From the NCBI GenBank assembly GCA_903929035.1, contig CAIYTF010000127.1:1-64000 (forward strand): 64,000 bases of DNA, written 5' to 3'. Positions 35,411-44,849 of this stretch are shown here, piece after piece. A program made the translations under genes and the position numbers. Below the pieces are notes generated by a model. That model was not told the DNA's origin. It ran no database searches and saw only the letters and a program-made list of their open reading frames with translations. The stretch is from an uncultured Ignavibacteriales bacterium. Its GTDB lineage: Bacteria > Bacteroidota > Ignavibacteria > Ignavibacteriales > Ignavibacteriaceae. The first letter of the stretch is position 1; the number at the start of each line of letters is the position of its first letter.

Positions 35411-36547
35411 TTAACCACTAACTCTCATTGTAAAATGAAAAACACTGCCGTTTCCAATTTTGCTTTCCGCCCAGATCTTTCCGTTATGTTTTTCAACAAA
35501 TTCTTTGCAAAGTATCAAACCTAAACCGGTACTCAATTCTCCCGCGGTACCTCTTGTGCCAACCTTTTCGCCTGCTATAAACAGCTTCTGAATTATTGTT
35601 TCAGACATACCTATTCCCGTATCCTTCACTGAGATTTTTATCATACCGGTTTCAATTGGTACGGAGTTTATGGTTATTTGCCCTTTTCGGTTTGTAAATT
35701 TTACTGCATTAGACAGGAGGTTGAGAATAACAGCATTGATCATATTTTCATCTGCTAAAATATTTACAGCATCAGGAACGTTATTTATTATGGTAATCCC
35801 TTTTTGTGATGCTCTTTCATCAATTTTAGAAATATTATTAGTTATAATATCTTTGAGCTTAAACTCTTCCGGAGAATAAGCAAGTGTGCCGTTTTGCATC
35901 TGTGCCCATTCTAATAAATTACCCAATAGAAGATACAAATTATTCGCGGATTTATTAAGCAATTTACTATTCTCCGAGTATTCGGCTATTGTAAAAAGGT
36001 TACTATCATTTGCCATCATATCGGTTAAGTTTAATATTCCGAAGAAAGGGGCTTTAAGATCGTGAGAAAGAATAGAAAAGAATTTCTTTAATGTCCGATT
36101 TGCTTGATCCAATTCATCTATTACCCGTTTATGACGAAGAAAAGACTCTACCCTGGCAACTAATTCGCGTTTATCAATAGAACGGCTTATAAAACCATCG
36201 GCTCCCATTTCCAAAACCCTTGCCTGATCTTCAGATGATATCTTGAACCCTGTTATCATTACAACAAAGATAGATTTTAGAGAATCGTTTTTCTTTATCT
36301 TTGCAAGTATATCATATCCGAATTCATTGTGCAGAAATACATCAAGCAGAATTAAATCCGGAATGCAGGTCTCTATCACCGCGAATGCTTCGGTTGAAGA
36401 TTTTGCCGTGATAACATTATATTCGGCAGCAATCAATATTTTGGATGTGAACTTCAAATTCAAATCGTCATCATCAACAATCAGAATTGTATTTCTGTCT
36501 TCTGTTTTCATTTTGTTTCCATTCAATATATTAAACACGCGTATCAC
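35411..36547 (-). CDS. Receiver-histidine kinase hybrid (fourth gene of B12-sensor operon)
   Basis: The 378-aa cytoplasmic protein has an N-terminal receiver (about 20-135; ILIVDDDDLN, phosphoacceptor D in LILLDVF) fused to a HisKA helix pair (LSHDLKAPFFG) and an HATPase domain (NAVILNLLSNAVKF, DTGIGM, STGLGLILCKEFVEKHNGKIWAES). It has no output domain, so it should accept phosphate and re-phosphorylate itself or another receiver. The track start is a GTG overlapping the upstream stop by 4 nt; an ATG 12 codons later (MKTEDRN, 36511), with GGA 6 nt upstream, is a strong alternative. Confidence 0.88.
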   Translation of the reverse strand: MIRVFNILNGNKMKTEDRNTILIVDDDDLNLKFTSKILIAAEYNVITAKSSTEAFAVIETCIPDLILLDVFLHNEFGYDILAKIKKNDSLKSIFVVMITGFKISSEDQARVLEMGADGFISRSIDKRELVARVESFLRHKRVIDELDQANRTLKKFFSILSHDLKAPFFGILNLTDMMANDSNLFTIAEYSENSKLLNKSANNLYLLLGNLLEWAQMQNGTLAYSPEEFKLKDIITNNISKIDERASQKGITIINNVPDAVNILADENMINAVILNLLSNAVKFTNRKGQITINSVPIETGMIKISVKDTGIGMSETIIQKLFIAGEKVGTRGTAGELSTGLGLILCKEFVEKHNGKIWAESKIGNGSVFHFTMRVSG

Positions 36548-37008
36548 TTATACAATATAACGGCACCGCCGGTTTTATTATTAATCCGGGTTTTGAACAA
36601 TTCTTCCATTTTAATTGAATATGTTAACGGATCGAGATACTTAGCAATTATTTCTACACTATCATCGTCATAGAACCTTATCTTTACAAAGTTTATGACA
36701 AAACCATAACGCGGGTGAGATATTAAAACGCTTTCCGAACAGGCAATGAAAGCTTTTTCATTCCTGACACTCATTTTGGGGAAATATTCGAACGGGAGCA
36801 GTTTCATACCGCCGATAGCATCAATAGATTTTGATTTTCCTGAATCCGAAATGAGGCTTGCTTTTCCATACTCTATTACAGCGGTAACATTTTCTCCGGT
36901 TGTTAAGTTGTCATACAGCGCGGAGAAAGACTCTAATTTCTTCTTTTGACTGAATGAACAGTTTGCTAACAGCAGGAATACGAGCGCGGATTTTATTATA
37001 TTTAACAA
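36544..37008 (-). CDS. VirK-like exported protein
   Basis: The 154-aa protein starts with a signal peptide (IIKSALVFLLLANCSFSQ). The remainder follows the VirK family pattern as I recall it: 'LYDNLTTGENVTAVIEYGKASL', 'DAIGGMKLLPFEYFPKMSVRNEKAFIACSESVLISHPRYGFVINFVKIRFYDDDSVEI ... YLDPLTYSIKMEELF'. VirK proteins are periplasmic and of unknown biochemical role (the namesake is in the Agrobacterium vir regulon). It lies 5 nt after one kinase gene and overlaps the next, so it is embedded in a signalling operon. Confidence 0.72.
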   Translation of the reverse strand: MLNIIKSALVFLLLANCSFSQKKKLESFSALYDNLTTGENVTAVIEYGKASLISDSGKSKSIDAIGGMKLLPFEYFPKMSVRNEKAFIACSESVLISHPRYGFVINFVKIRFYDDDSVEIIAKYLDPLTYSIKMEELFKTRINNKTGGAVILYK

Positions 37009-37013
37009 ATCGG

Positions 37014-38222
37014 TTATCTTTCAAGATTTTGTGAATTTGGAAGGGTAAAGTAAAAAGTAGAGCCTGCACCGACTTTACTTTCTACCCAAATTTTCCCCCC
37101 GTGTCCCTCAACCATTTTTTTACTGATTAATAAACCTAAACCGGTGCTTCTCTCGCCATCGGTACTCCTAACGGAAGTTCTTTGGAACGCGCCAAAAAGT
37201 TTTGGCAGTTCATCTGCCGGAATTCCTTGTCCCTCATCTTTAACCGAGATTGTAACAAATCTTTCATCCCTAATAAGTGTAACTTGAACTTTTGTATCAG
37301 GATACGAATATTTAATAGCATTTGTTAGTAAATTTGTAAGTACTTGATTAACTTTGTTGGGGTCTATCAAAATCATACAGTCCGCGAGAGTTGTAATGAA
37401 GTCTATAGAAATATTTTTTTTATAAGCAACTATCCTGTTAAACGTGAGAGCCTTATGTATAAGCGCGATTAAATCGATATTTGCCAAATCCAGATTCAAG
37501 TTGCCTGAATCAATGCTGGATATATCAAGTAGATCGTTAACAAGCCCGAGCATAAAACTGCTTAAGGAATGTATATCTTGAATTATCTCTAAATGATCTT
37601 TGCTGAATCCGGAGCTTTCTTCTTCCAAGAGTTCGCTGAATGACCGTACAAGTCCCAAAGGATTTCTGAGATCGTGCGCTGCCATACCAAGAAACTGATC
37701 TTTCAAATTATTCAATTTTTCAAGCTCCGCATTTTCCCGGGCTATTTCCCTCTGCATATTGATAAGTTCATTGTTAAGACCGCTTAGTTCATCATATAAC
37801 AGGCTGCTTTTGTTGTCATCAACCATTAAAGTATGGGTATTTTGTTTATATAATGAACGCAGCGTGTTGATAAGCTCATTATTCATACCCATAATTTCAG
37901 TAAATAGTATTTCCGTGTCTCCTTTGGATTTTGATGCCACTATCACTATGTTTTCGTCAATCAAAGCTCCGGCGAATGTAAGAGCGAATTGAATATCGCC
38001 TTTAATAATATTCATTTCATTAGAGTGCGCGGTTCCGGCGTTTTTAACAGCTACAATAAAATCCAGCGCGGAATGCAGGTTATTAATAATGAAACAAGAA
38101 CTAAACAATTTGCCGCGCGGGAAATTGTCCGCGATTCCTAATTCGTCAGTAATAGTCTTAATTATTATGCCGTCGGAATTACAGACTATAACAATTCCCG
38201 GGGCAGTCTTTATATCTTTCAT
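37014..38222 (-). CDS. Soluble PAS-like histidine kinase (second gene of B12-sensor operon)
   Basis: The 402-aa protein has a PAS-like N-terminal part (about 1-100; IVIVCNSDGIIIKTITDELGI), a long coiled coil (about 105-175) with repeated 'NELIN' segments, a HisKA H-box MAAHDLRNPLGL, and an HATPase domain (NQVLTNLLTNAIKYS, DEGQGIP, STGLGLLISKKMVEGHGGKIWVES). It has no TM helix. It starts 1 nt after the stop of the CarH-like gene, so it is the obvious signalling partner of the B12 protein. Confidence 0.9.
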   Translation of the reverse strand: MKDIKTAPGIVIVCNSDGIIIKTITDELGIADNFPRGKLFSSCFIINNLHSALDFIVAVKNAGTAHSNEMNIIKGDIQFALTFAGALIDENIVIVASKSKGDTEILFTEIMGMNNELINTLRSLYKQNTHTLMVDDNKSSLLYDELSGLNNELINMQREIARENAELEKLNNLKDQFLGMAAHDLRNPLGLVRSFSELLEEESSGFSKDHLEIIQDIHSLSSFMLGLVNDLLDISSIDSGNLNLDLANIDLIALIHKALTFNRIVAYKKNISIDFITTLADCMILIDPNKVNQVLTNLLTNAIKYSYPDTKVQVTLIRDERFVTISVKDEGQGIPADELPKLFGAFQRTSVRSTDGERSTGLGLLISKKMVEGHGGKIWVESKVGAGSTFYFTLPNSQNLER

Positions 38223-38223
38223 A

Positions 38224-39279
38224 TTAATTTAATACCAATTGATTTACATAAGATACAGCTTCTTCGGCATTGGCTGCAAAGCCATCCGCGCCAACCAGCT
38301 TCCAAAGATTTGGTGCTATTTTGAATGGATAACCGCCTACAACTATTTTAACAGCCTTAGATACCGGATTGTTTCTAACTTGGATTATGAGTTCTGTTAC
38401 TGCTGAAATATTAAAAGTCATAGTTGCTGATATTGCCAGCACATCTGCTTGATAACTTTCAATTGTTTTAATAATACTCGAAACCGGCGAGTTTGCTCCA
38501 AGATAATAGGTGTTCCATCCATCCATCTCGAAAAAGTCTGCAATCATTCTTGCTCCTATTTCGTGAAGTTCGCCGTTAACACAAGTAATCACTAAATTTT
38601 TGCCGACTTTTTTAGTGTTAAATAAGAAAGGGTAGAGCTGGGACATAATTACCTGCGTTGACGCGGTAATATAATGCTCCTGTGCTACAGATATTTTATT
38701 TGTCTGCCAAAGCCTTCCAACTTCAAGCTGGGCAACTTGAAATACTTTCATATATATATCTTTGATTGATGTGCCGTTTTTGTAAGTCGTCATTATAGTA
38801 TCCAGAGCTTTCCGGCGGTCTGCTTTTAGTAAGGCATCTAAGTATTCTCGCGCGATTATAGCGCAGCTGTCATTAATATCTATAAAGGACTCGATCGATT
38901 GAACAGGTGCTTTAAAAGCAATTATTCCTTCGCTCATAAAATAGTCAATCATAGTATGCATTTCAGCGGGCAGATGTTCTTTTAATTTACTATGAATCAG
39001 TTCAAGATTAATCAGCAGGCTTTTTTCAGGTATCCCGATTCCTGTCAGAAAGTTTTTTGCCCACCGCATATATTCAGTAAAAAGTTCAATCTGTTCAGCG
39101 GCTATAGCTTCGGACAGGTATGCTAAATAATACTCGGTATCCTGCAGGTACAAATTAATTTCACGCCGCGTGTATTTTTCACGCAGTGCAGGTTGTATCT
39201 CGAATTGTTTATTCAGTATTTCAACAGATAAAGTCTTTGAAATATTCTTAATGTAGTCGGAAATAATGCCGGCTTCCAT
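38224..39279 (-). CDS. Stand-alone CarH-like cobalamin-binding (candidate B12 photoreceptor) protein
   Basis: The 351-aa protein has an N-terminal helical part of unknown type (1-130), a four-helix cap (about 135-215) and a Rossmann-like B12 domain (about 225-350). The cap ends W191-x9-E201-H202 (LWQTNKISVAQEH), the W-x9-EH motif of light-sensing CarH/LitR. The cobalamin loop is G236-E-L-H239-E-I-G242, the CarH-type E-x-H form rather than the D-x-H-x2-G of methyltransferases, with H239 the expected lower ligand. SATM (284-287), VVGGYPF and GADGFAANAEEAV complete the fold. The MerR DNA-binding domain of CarH is absent. It leads an operon with two kinases. Light response is inferred. Confidence 0.85.
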   Translation of the reverse strand: MEAGIISDYIKNISKTLSVEILNKQFEIQPALREKYTRREINLYLQDTEYYLAYLSEAIAAEQIELFTEYMRWAKNFLTGIGIPEKSLLINLELIHSKLKEHLPAEMHTMIDYFMSEGIIAFKAPVQSIESFIDINDSCAIIAREYLDALLKADRRKALDTIMTTYKNGTSIKDIYMKVFQVAQLEVGRLWQTNKISVAQEHYITASTQVIMSQLYPFLFNTKKVGKNLVITCVNGELHEIGARMIADFFEMDGWNTYYLGANSPVSSIIKTIESYQADVLAISATMTFNISAVTELIIQVRNNPVSKAVKIVVGGYPFKIAPNLWKLVGADGFAANAEEAVSYVNQLVLN

Positions 39280-39381
39280 TTCGCACCTAATAGTTTAAAT
39301 GGAATATTAATTTTTTGAATTTATTAAGCAAATCTACAATAAATTTTTAAACAGGCAATTCCATAAAACGGATCTTTTTTG

Positions 39382-39613
39382 GTAACTGATATTATGTCCC
39401 AACGGGACTAAATTTGAATAACCGTGAGTAACAACTCACGGGAGAATGATAAAAAGCATCTATGTCCCCGAAGGGGGCAAATTCACGCGGCGTAGTTAGT
39501 TCGCCCCCTTCGGGGACGTTATTAGTTTGGGCTTACTTTTCCGTGAGTTAGCACTCACGGTTATTCAAATTTAGTCCCTTTGGGACAAATTCAAGAACAG
39601 GCTGAGTAGTTAC
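39382..39613 (-). repeat. Family A element, inverted copy with truncated end
   Basis: This is the reverse complement of 26326-26594 in order. The left side reads GTAACTGATATTATGTCCC, so about 35 bp between a GTAAC and a GTAC word are lost; the right end GCTGAGTAGTTAC is intact. CTTTTTT occurs next to both ends but offset by one base, so a target duplication is uncertain. It lies between the proC stop and the start of the B12-sensor operon. Confidence 0.8.
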
Positions 39614-39633
39614 ACTTTTTTTATTGGTAAACC

Positions 39634-40434
39634 CTATGAATATAATTTTGCCGCTTTTTCAGCCGAGGTAACTATACCTTTGATAAGGGCAGAACTGAAT
39701 CCGCTGTGCTCCATTTGATTTAAGCCGCTTATCGTGCATCCTCGGGGAGTGGTTACTTTGTCAACTTCATTCTCAGGGTGAAGATGATTCGTTAAAAGGA
39801 GCGTAGCCGCACCTTTGGCTGTTTGTGCCGCCATTAAAAGCGCGTCATCCGCGTGGAAACCAATCTCGATTCCTCCTTGAGATGCGGCTCTGACAGCGCG
39901 AAGAAAGAACGCGATGCCGCAGGCACAAAGCGCGGTCGCGGGAATCATTAAATCTTCTGTTATTTCCACAGTTGAGCCTAACACGTCAAATATTTCTTTT
40001 GTCACGCTTAAAGTTTCTTTATCATCGGCAGTAATGCAGGTCATAGATTCCCTGATGGCAATCGCGGTGTTTGGCATAGCACGGGCAACTTTTATTTCTC
40101 CCCCGACTATGCTTTTGATTGCTGAAATGGACGCACCCGATACAACTGAAATTAAAATATGACTCGATGAGAGTGCCGGTTTAATTTCGTTCAATAGCGT
40201 GTTCAACTGCTGCGGCTGAATAGCCAAAATAATAATACTGCTTGCTTTCACGGCTGCCGCGTTGTCATCGGTTACGTTATATCCTTTATGAGAATATTCT
40301 GAGATGGGAGCGATGCTCCTTCGGGTAAGATATATATTCTCCGGTGCCGATAAATTTGAATTAATAATTCCTCCGGCGATTGCAAGCCCGATATTGCCTG
40401 CTCCAAGTATTGCAACTTTTTGATTATGTTTCAT
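39634..40434 (-). CDS. proC: Pyrroline-5-carboxylate reductase
   Basis: ProC makes proline by NAD(P)H reduction of pyrroline-5-carboxylate. The 266-aa protein opens with the dinucleotide motif VAILGAGNIGLAIAGGI, contains ARAMPNTAIAIRESMTCI, and ends with the ProC signature 'DKVTTPRGCTISGLNQMEHSGFSSALIKGI'. It is divergent from the methionine-folate gene at 40576. Confidence 0.95.
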   Translation of the reverse strand: MKHNQKVAILGAGNIGLAIAGGIINSNLSAPENIYLTRRSIAPISEYSHKGYNVTDDNAAAVKASSIIILAIQPQQLNTLLNEIKPALSSSHILISVVSGASISAIKSIVGGEIKVARAMPNTAIAIRESMTCITADDKETLSVTKEIFDVLGSTVEITEDLMIPATALCACGIAFFLRAVRAASQGGIEIGFHADDALLMAAQTAKGAATLLLTNHLHPENEVDKVTTPRGCTISGLNQMEHSGFSSALIKGIVTSAEKAAKLYS

Positions 40435-40575
40435 ATTATTATTATCCTGTAAATTATTTCTGCTACGCGCAAGATAAATAATAAAGTGTAAAATTGCTTG
40501 AATATTTTGACAGAAAGATTTTTTATATTATTTTTATTATTATTTTAGGATTATTAGGATAGCAGCTTAAAGAGT

Positions 40576-42405
40576 ATGAAATCATTTAGAGATAAATTGT
40601 CAAGCGAAATTGTTCTGTTTGACGGCGGAACCGGTACATTGCTTTATGACAAAGGAATATATATTAATCGGTGTTTTGATGAATTAAACATTACCGCCCC
40701 TGAGTTAGTGACTGAAGTCCACAAGGAATACGTTACCGCGGGTGCCGATGTAATTGAAACAAACACGTATGGCGCAAACAAATTCAGGCTGACTCCTCAC
40801 GGTTTAGACAATAAATTATTTGAAATTAATAAACGAGGAGCCGAGCTGGCGTGTGCCATCGCTAAAGATTTGGTTTATGTTGCAGGGTCGGTGGGCCCGC
40901 TGGGGATTCAAATTGAACCTTTAGGTAAAGTTTCATTCACGGAAGCTAAAGACGCTTTCAAAGAGCAAATAAAGGGTTTGATTGCAGGGGGAGTAGATTT
41001 AATCGTATTTGAAAGTTTTGTATCTATTCCTGAGCTTGAGCAGGCGATTATTGCTCTTAGAGAATTGTCTCCCGATATGCCCGTCATTGCACAAATAATG
41101 ATAGGTGATGATTTGAATTTGGTGAATGGGGCTCCTCTATTATCATTTGTTGAAAATATTCAGCATTATAATGTAGATGCACTCGGTTTTAATTGTTCGG
41201 TAGGTCCAAAACTTATGTTAGATGCCCTCGAGATAATTAAACCGCATACATTAATTCCTATTTCGATTCAGCCGAATGCCGGCATACCGCAAAATGTTGG
41301 CGGCAGGAATATGTATATGGCATCTCCTGAATACCTTGCCGAATATGCAAAACGATTTATTCAATCAGGGGCTTCTATTGTTGGAGGGTGCTGCGGAACA
41401 AACGGCACACATATTAAAGCAATGCGCAGGGCAGTGCAGGCATTACAGCCGGCTAAGAGGATGGATATTCACGTTCGTGAGCTTAAAGTAGATTCTACTC
41501 CAAATGTTAAAGTCTATGAGAAAGAAGAGAAAAGCAGATTCTCTACTAAACTCGTTCGGAAAGAATTTGTAAAATTGGTCGAGCTGACTTCGCCAAAGGG
41601 AGCCAATCCCACGCGTGAAATTGATAAAGCAAGGAAGCTGCACTATTTTGGCATTGACGCTATAAATATTCCAGATGGCCCGAGAGCTTCTGCAAGAATG
41701 TCAGCACTTGCTATGGCACTAATGATTCAACGAGATGTTGGAATTGAAACGGTTTTGCATTACGCTTGCAGAGATAGGAATGTCATAGGGATGCAGTCCG
41801 ATTTGCTTGGCGCGTGGGCAATGGGAATTAGAAATGTACTCTCCATTACCGGAGATCCGCCCAAACTTGGTAATTATCCCGATGCAACCGCGGTCTTTGA
41901 TATTGATGCCATAGGGTTAACAAATCTAATTATGCGCCTTAACCACGGGTTGGATTTAACAGGTAATCCCATCGGAGAACCAAGCGGATTTTGTGTAGGC
42001 GTGGGAGTGAACCCGGGAGCTATCAACTTGGATGAAGAACTTAGAAGATTAGATTATAAAATCGAAGCAGGTGCAGAATACGTTATTACACAGCCGGTCT
42101 TTGATATAAAAATATTCGAGCAATTTCTTAAAAGAATCGAGCATATTAAAATTCCGTTGATTTGCGGAATTTGGCCGCTTGTTTCGTATAGAAACGCTCA
42201 GTTTATGAATAACGAAGTGCCGGGTGCTTCGGTTCCCAATGACATTATGGAAAGAATGAGAAAAACTGAGACTAAGGAAGCGGCTTTTGATGAAGGTGTT
42301 GATATCGCGAAAGAAACATTGGCAAGAGTTCGCGGCAAAATAGCAGGAGTCCAACTTTCCGCGCCGCTTGGCAGAATTGACGCGGTTATGAAGATTTTGG
42401 GATAA
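40576..42405 (+). CDS. Bifunctional homocysteine S-methyltransferase / methylenetetrahydrofolate reductase
   Basis: The 609-aa fusion resembles B. subtilis YitJ. Residues 1-290 are the S-methyltransferase barrel (LFDGGTGTLLYDKG; zinc cysteines in GFNCSVGP and GGCCGTNGTHI). Residues about 315-609 are the MTHFR barrel (VELTSPKGANPTREIDKARKL, NVLSITGDPPKLGNYPDATAVFDIDAIGL, EYVITQPVFDI, PLICGIWPL). It should make 5-methyl-THF and pass the methyl group to homocysteine. No S-box or cobalamin riboswitch is visible in the 141-nt upstream gap. Confidence 0.92.
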   Translation: MKSFRDKLSSEIVLFDGGTGTLLYDKGIYINRCFDELNITAPELVTEVHKEYVTAGADVIETNTYGANKFRLTPHGLDNKLFEINKRGAELACAIAKDLVYVAGSVGPLGIQIEPLGKVSFTEAKDAFKEQIKGLIAGGVDLIVFESFVSIPELEQAIIALRELSPDMPVIAQIMIGDDLNLVNGAPLLSFVENIQHYNVDALGFNCSVGPKLMLDALEIIKPHTLIPISIQPNAGIPQNVGGRNMYMASPEYLAEYAKRFIQSGASIVGGCCGTNGTHIKAMRRAVQALQPAKRMDIHVRELKVDSTPNVKVYEKEEKSRFSTKLVRKEFVKLVELTSPKGANPTREIDKARKLHYFGIDAINIPDGPRASARMSALAMALMIQRDVGIETVLHYACRDRNVIGMQSDLLGAWAMGIRNVLSITGDPPKLGNYPDATAVFDIDAIGLTNLIMRLNHGLDLTGNPIGEPSGFCVGVGVNPGAINLDEELRRLDYKIEAGAEYVITQPVFDIKIFEQFLKRIEHIKIPLICGIWPLVSYRNAQFMNNEVPGASVPNDIMERMRKTETKEAAFDEGVDIAKETLARVRGKIAGVQLSAPLGRIDAVMKILG

Positions 42406-42587
42406 AGCAAAAGTCCGGCGAATTGTACGATTTGCCGCGGCAAAGGATTTATGAGTTCACTCTACAAAAAAATATGTTTGATGAAAATATGTTGTGTTTA
42501 TTATGCAAAGTCAAACATACGATAAAGTGTTTTGGTTGTTTGTGTAGATTGGACTCATCTGCTTTGACCTGCACAAACCGTTATAGA

Positions 42588-43865
42588 TCAGGTTTTTTCT
42601 TCTTTCGCGTCAATACCGAATAAATCGCGAATGATCGCGATTTTCGCGATGGTTTTCTCGGAATCCATTCCAAAATCTGCTGTTTTTCTCAATTCCATAG
42701 TGGGATGATGCAGTATCTTGTTAATAATTCGTTTAGTAACAATTTCAAGTTTTTCTCTATCGGTTTCGTTAAACCTGTTAATTTGCGATTTAACTTCCTC
42801 GGCACGAATATCTTCAAAATAATCACGCAGTGATTTGATGGTTGGCGCGATTTCAAGCGAATTAAACCAGCTAAAGAATGCGACCAACTCCTCTATGATT
42901 ATTGCCTGTACTTTTGGAATTTCGTCTTTTCGTTTCTTAATATTTTGTTCAACAATGATATTTAGTGAATCAATGTCGTGATAAAATATATTCTCAAATT
43001 TGCGGGCATCAGGGCTGATATCACGGGGGATAGCAATATCCATTAGTATAGTCGGCGACCCGCCGCGTTTTTTGCTTAATGCCGCCAAATCATCTTTGGT
43101 GATGATGAGGTCGGAAGAGGATGTCGCGGAAATAATAATATCATAGTCTTTCAATGATTCTTTAAAAGAACTGAACGGTACAATTCCCGTATGCAATTCT
43201 TCGGCAATTTTTTCTGCTTTTTCAAAAGTCCGGTTCGTTAGTGTAAGTTTGCCAATGCCTTTATCTTTTAAATGGCGTGCTGCAATTTCACCTGTCTCAC
43301 CAAGCCCAATAACCAAAGCAGACTTTTTATTCAGTCCTGAAAATATTTTTTCAATCAACTGAACGGCGGCATAACTGACAGTTATGGCTCCATCGCTTAT
43401 TGTTGTTTCTGTTTTCGAGCGTTTGCCGACTCGAACCGCCGCATCAAACAACCGTTTCAATAGAAATCCTACTGCACCCTGTTCTTCAGCAATTAAAAAA
43501 GATTCTTTGACTTGTCCCAAAATCTGATTGTCGCCAATAAATAGAGAATCAATTCCCGCCGCGACTCGAAATATATGGTTCACAGCTGAGCAAGAAAAGA
43601 ATTTGTGAAAATGTGTGCTATTTATTTCACCAACGGGCTTCTTTTCAATCAGAAAATTTTCTATATGCTCGTAAGTTAATTCATTATTTTTAGGGATACC
43701 GTAAATTTCAGTTCGGTTGCATGTTGATATGATAAATCCTTCATTGAAGTATGAAGCCTTCAATTCAATAAGCATATTCTTTATCTCATCTTGTCTGAGA
43801 TGCAAAGCCTCACGCAGTTCAACCGGAGCAGTGTGATGGTTTACAGAAATACCAATAATATTCAT
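42588..43865 (-). CDS. hemA: Glutamyl-tRNA reductase
   Basis: HemA reduces glutamyl-tRNA to glutamate-1-semialdehyde, the first step of C5 haem synthesis. The 425-aa protein has the catalytic cysteine in IISTCNRTEIYG (about residue 50), the NADP fold ALVIGLGETGEIAARHLKDKG, and a C-terminal dimerisation helix region. It follows a ccsA-like gene by 11 nt and lies 11.6 kb from the hemCDEN cluster. Confidence 0.95.
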   Translation of the reverse strand: MNIIGISVNHHTAPVELREALHLRQDEIKNMLIELKASYFNEGFIISTCNRTEIYGIPKNNELTYEHIENFLIEKKPVGEINSTHFHKFFSCSAVNHIFRVAAGIDSLFIGDNQILGQVKESFLIAEEQGAVGFLLKRLFDAAVRVGKRSKTETTISDGAITVSYAAVQLIEKIFSGLNKKSALVIGLGETGEIAARHLKDKGIGKLTLTNRTFEKAEKIAEELHTGIVPFSSFKESLKDYDIIISATSSSDLIITKDDLAALSKKRGGSPTILMDIAIPRDISPDARKFENIFYHDIDSLNIIVEQNIKKRKDEIPKVQAIIIEELVAFFSWFNSLEIAPTIKSLRDYFEDIRAEEVKSQINRFNETDREKLEIVTKRIINKILHHPTMELRKTADFGMDSEKTIAKIAIIRDLFGIDAKEEKT

Positions 43866-43876
43866 TTATTCAAACT

Positions 43877-44716
43877 CTACTGCAAAGTTCCGGTAAAAGA
43901 AGAGTGAAAACTTTTATAGATAAAATTAGTTACTATTGTTGAAGAAATAGCGATAAGAAATCCCGCGATAGAAAGCGTGACAACTTTTTTCCCCTGCCAT
44001 TTACCCGATATTTTGGATACAATTCCAAACCCGTAAAGCAGCCACACCAATCCGGTGCCAATTAATTTTGGGTCGGAATATGAAAATTTAAGGGCGGGAA
44101 CTTGCGGAAGCCAAACCATACCAACAGCTACGGCAATGGTTAGCATTATAAAGCCAATGATGGCTGAGAAAAAACTTAGCTTTTCCAAAATTTCTAGATT
44201 TGGAAGTCGCCTGAATACCAAACCGAATTTGTTATGTTTTAATTCGTCATAGAGACGCAGATATAAAAATCCATATACCGCGGAAATCGTAATACCTGCA
44301 TAACCAAGCAGTGCTGAAAACACGTGAAACCCGAGATAGGCACTTTTAAAAAGATCGTTAAAACTTTGTTCCCGAATAAATATGCTTGAAATTATTTGGA
44401 ACAACAAAGAAAGAACTATAATAAATAATCCGGTACCGCGAATATCAGTTGCAAGCTCCAGAATAAAATACGAAAAAGTGATAGTGAAGGCGATGACTGT
44501 GAATATTTCAAAAACATTTGTAATCGGCGGATGATGAAATTCAATTGTTCTAACGATCAAATAGATCGCGTGAATCAGAAGCGCGAGGAACAAGAATATC
44601 CTCTTAAAATTGTCAAAATTCTTGAAATCCTTGAAAAAATCCAACAGATATACGCCGAAGCTCAAAGCATAGAGGAACGGGAGGAGTAAGTTGAGTATAT
44701 TTACTGATTCTTGCAT
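43877..44716 (-). CDS. CcsA/ResC-family cytochrome c assembly (HemX-like) membrane protein
   Basis: The 279-aa protein has about eight TM helices and the haem-handling pattern of the CcsA family: 'HPPITNVFEIFTVIAFTITF', 'YLGFHVFSALLGYAGITISAVYGFLYL', and 'YSDPKLIGTGLVWLLYGFGI'. Members export or present haem for cytochrome c, or (HemX) tune HemA levels. Its position just before hemA fits either. The tryptophan-rich WWD signature of larger CcsA proteins is not evident. Confidence 0.82.
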   Translation of the reverse strand: MQESVNILNLLLPFLYALSFGVYLLDFFKDFKNFDNFKRIFLFLALLIHAIYLIVRTIEFHHPPITNVFEIFTVIAFTITFSYFILELATDIRGTGLFIIVLSLLFQIISSIFIREQSFNDLFKSAYLGFHVFSALLGYAGITISAVYGFLYLRLYDELKHNKFGLVFRRLPNLEILEKLSFFSAIIGFIMLTIAVAVGMVWLPQVPALKFSYSDPKLIGTGLVWLLYGFGIVSKISGKWQGKKVVTLSIAGFLIAISSTIVTNFIYKSFHSSFTGTLQ

Positions 44717-44849
44717 AAGTTATTTTATAATATCTTAAAAATTTGTCCTAAAATAGCAAAAGTGAGCGGAGATAACAATACCAAAATGGACCTGTTTAAA
44801 AAGAAAAATGGTAACTCGTTATTTTACAACGAATTACCAAAATTTTCTG

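Noticed and set aside
40435-40575. Possible SAM or cobalamin riboswitch before the homocysteine methyltransferase gene
   Set aside because: The 141-nt region is AT-rich with no conserved S-box or B12-box sequence.
42423-42623. 66-aa cysteine-rich ORF (CLLC ... CFGCLC) with a TATGTTTG box nearby
   Set aside because: It overlaps the hemA 3' end on the opposite strand, has no ribosome-binding site and no -33 element; the cysteine spacing is interesting but unsupported.
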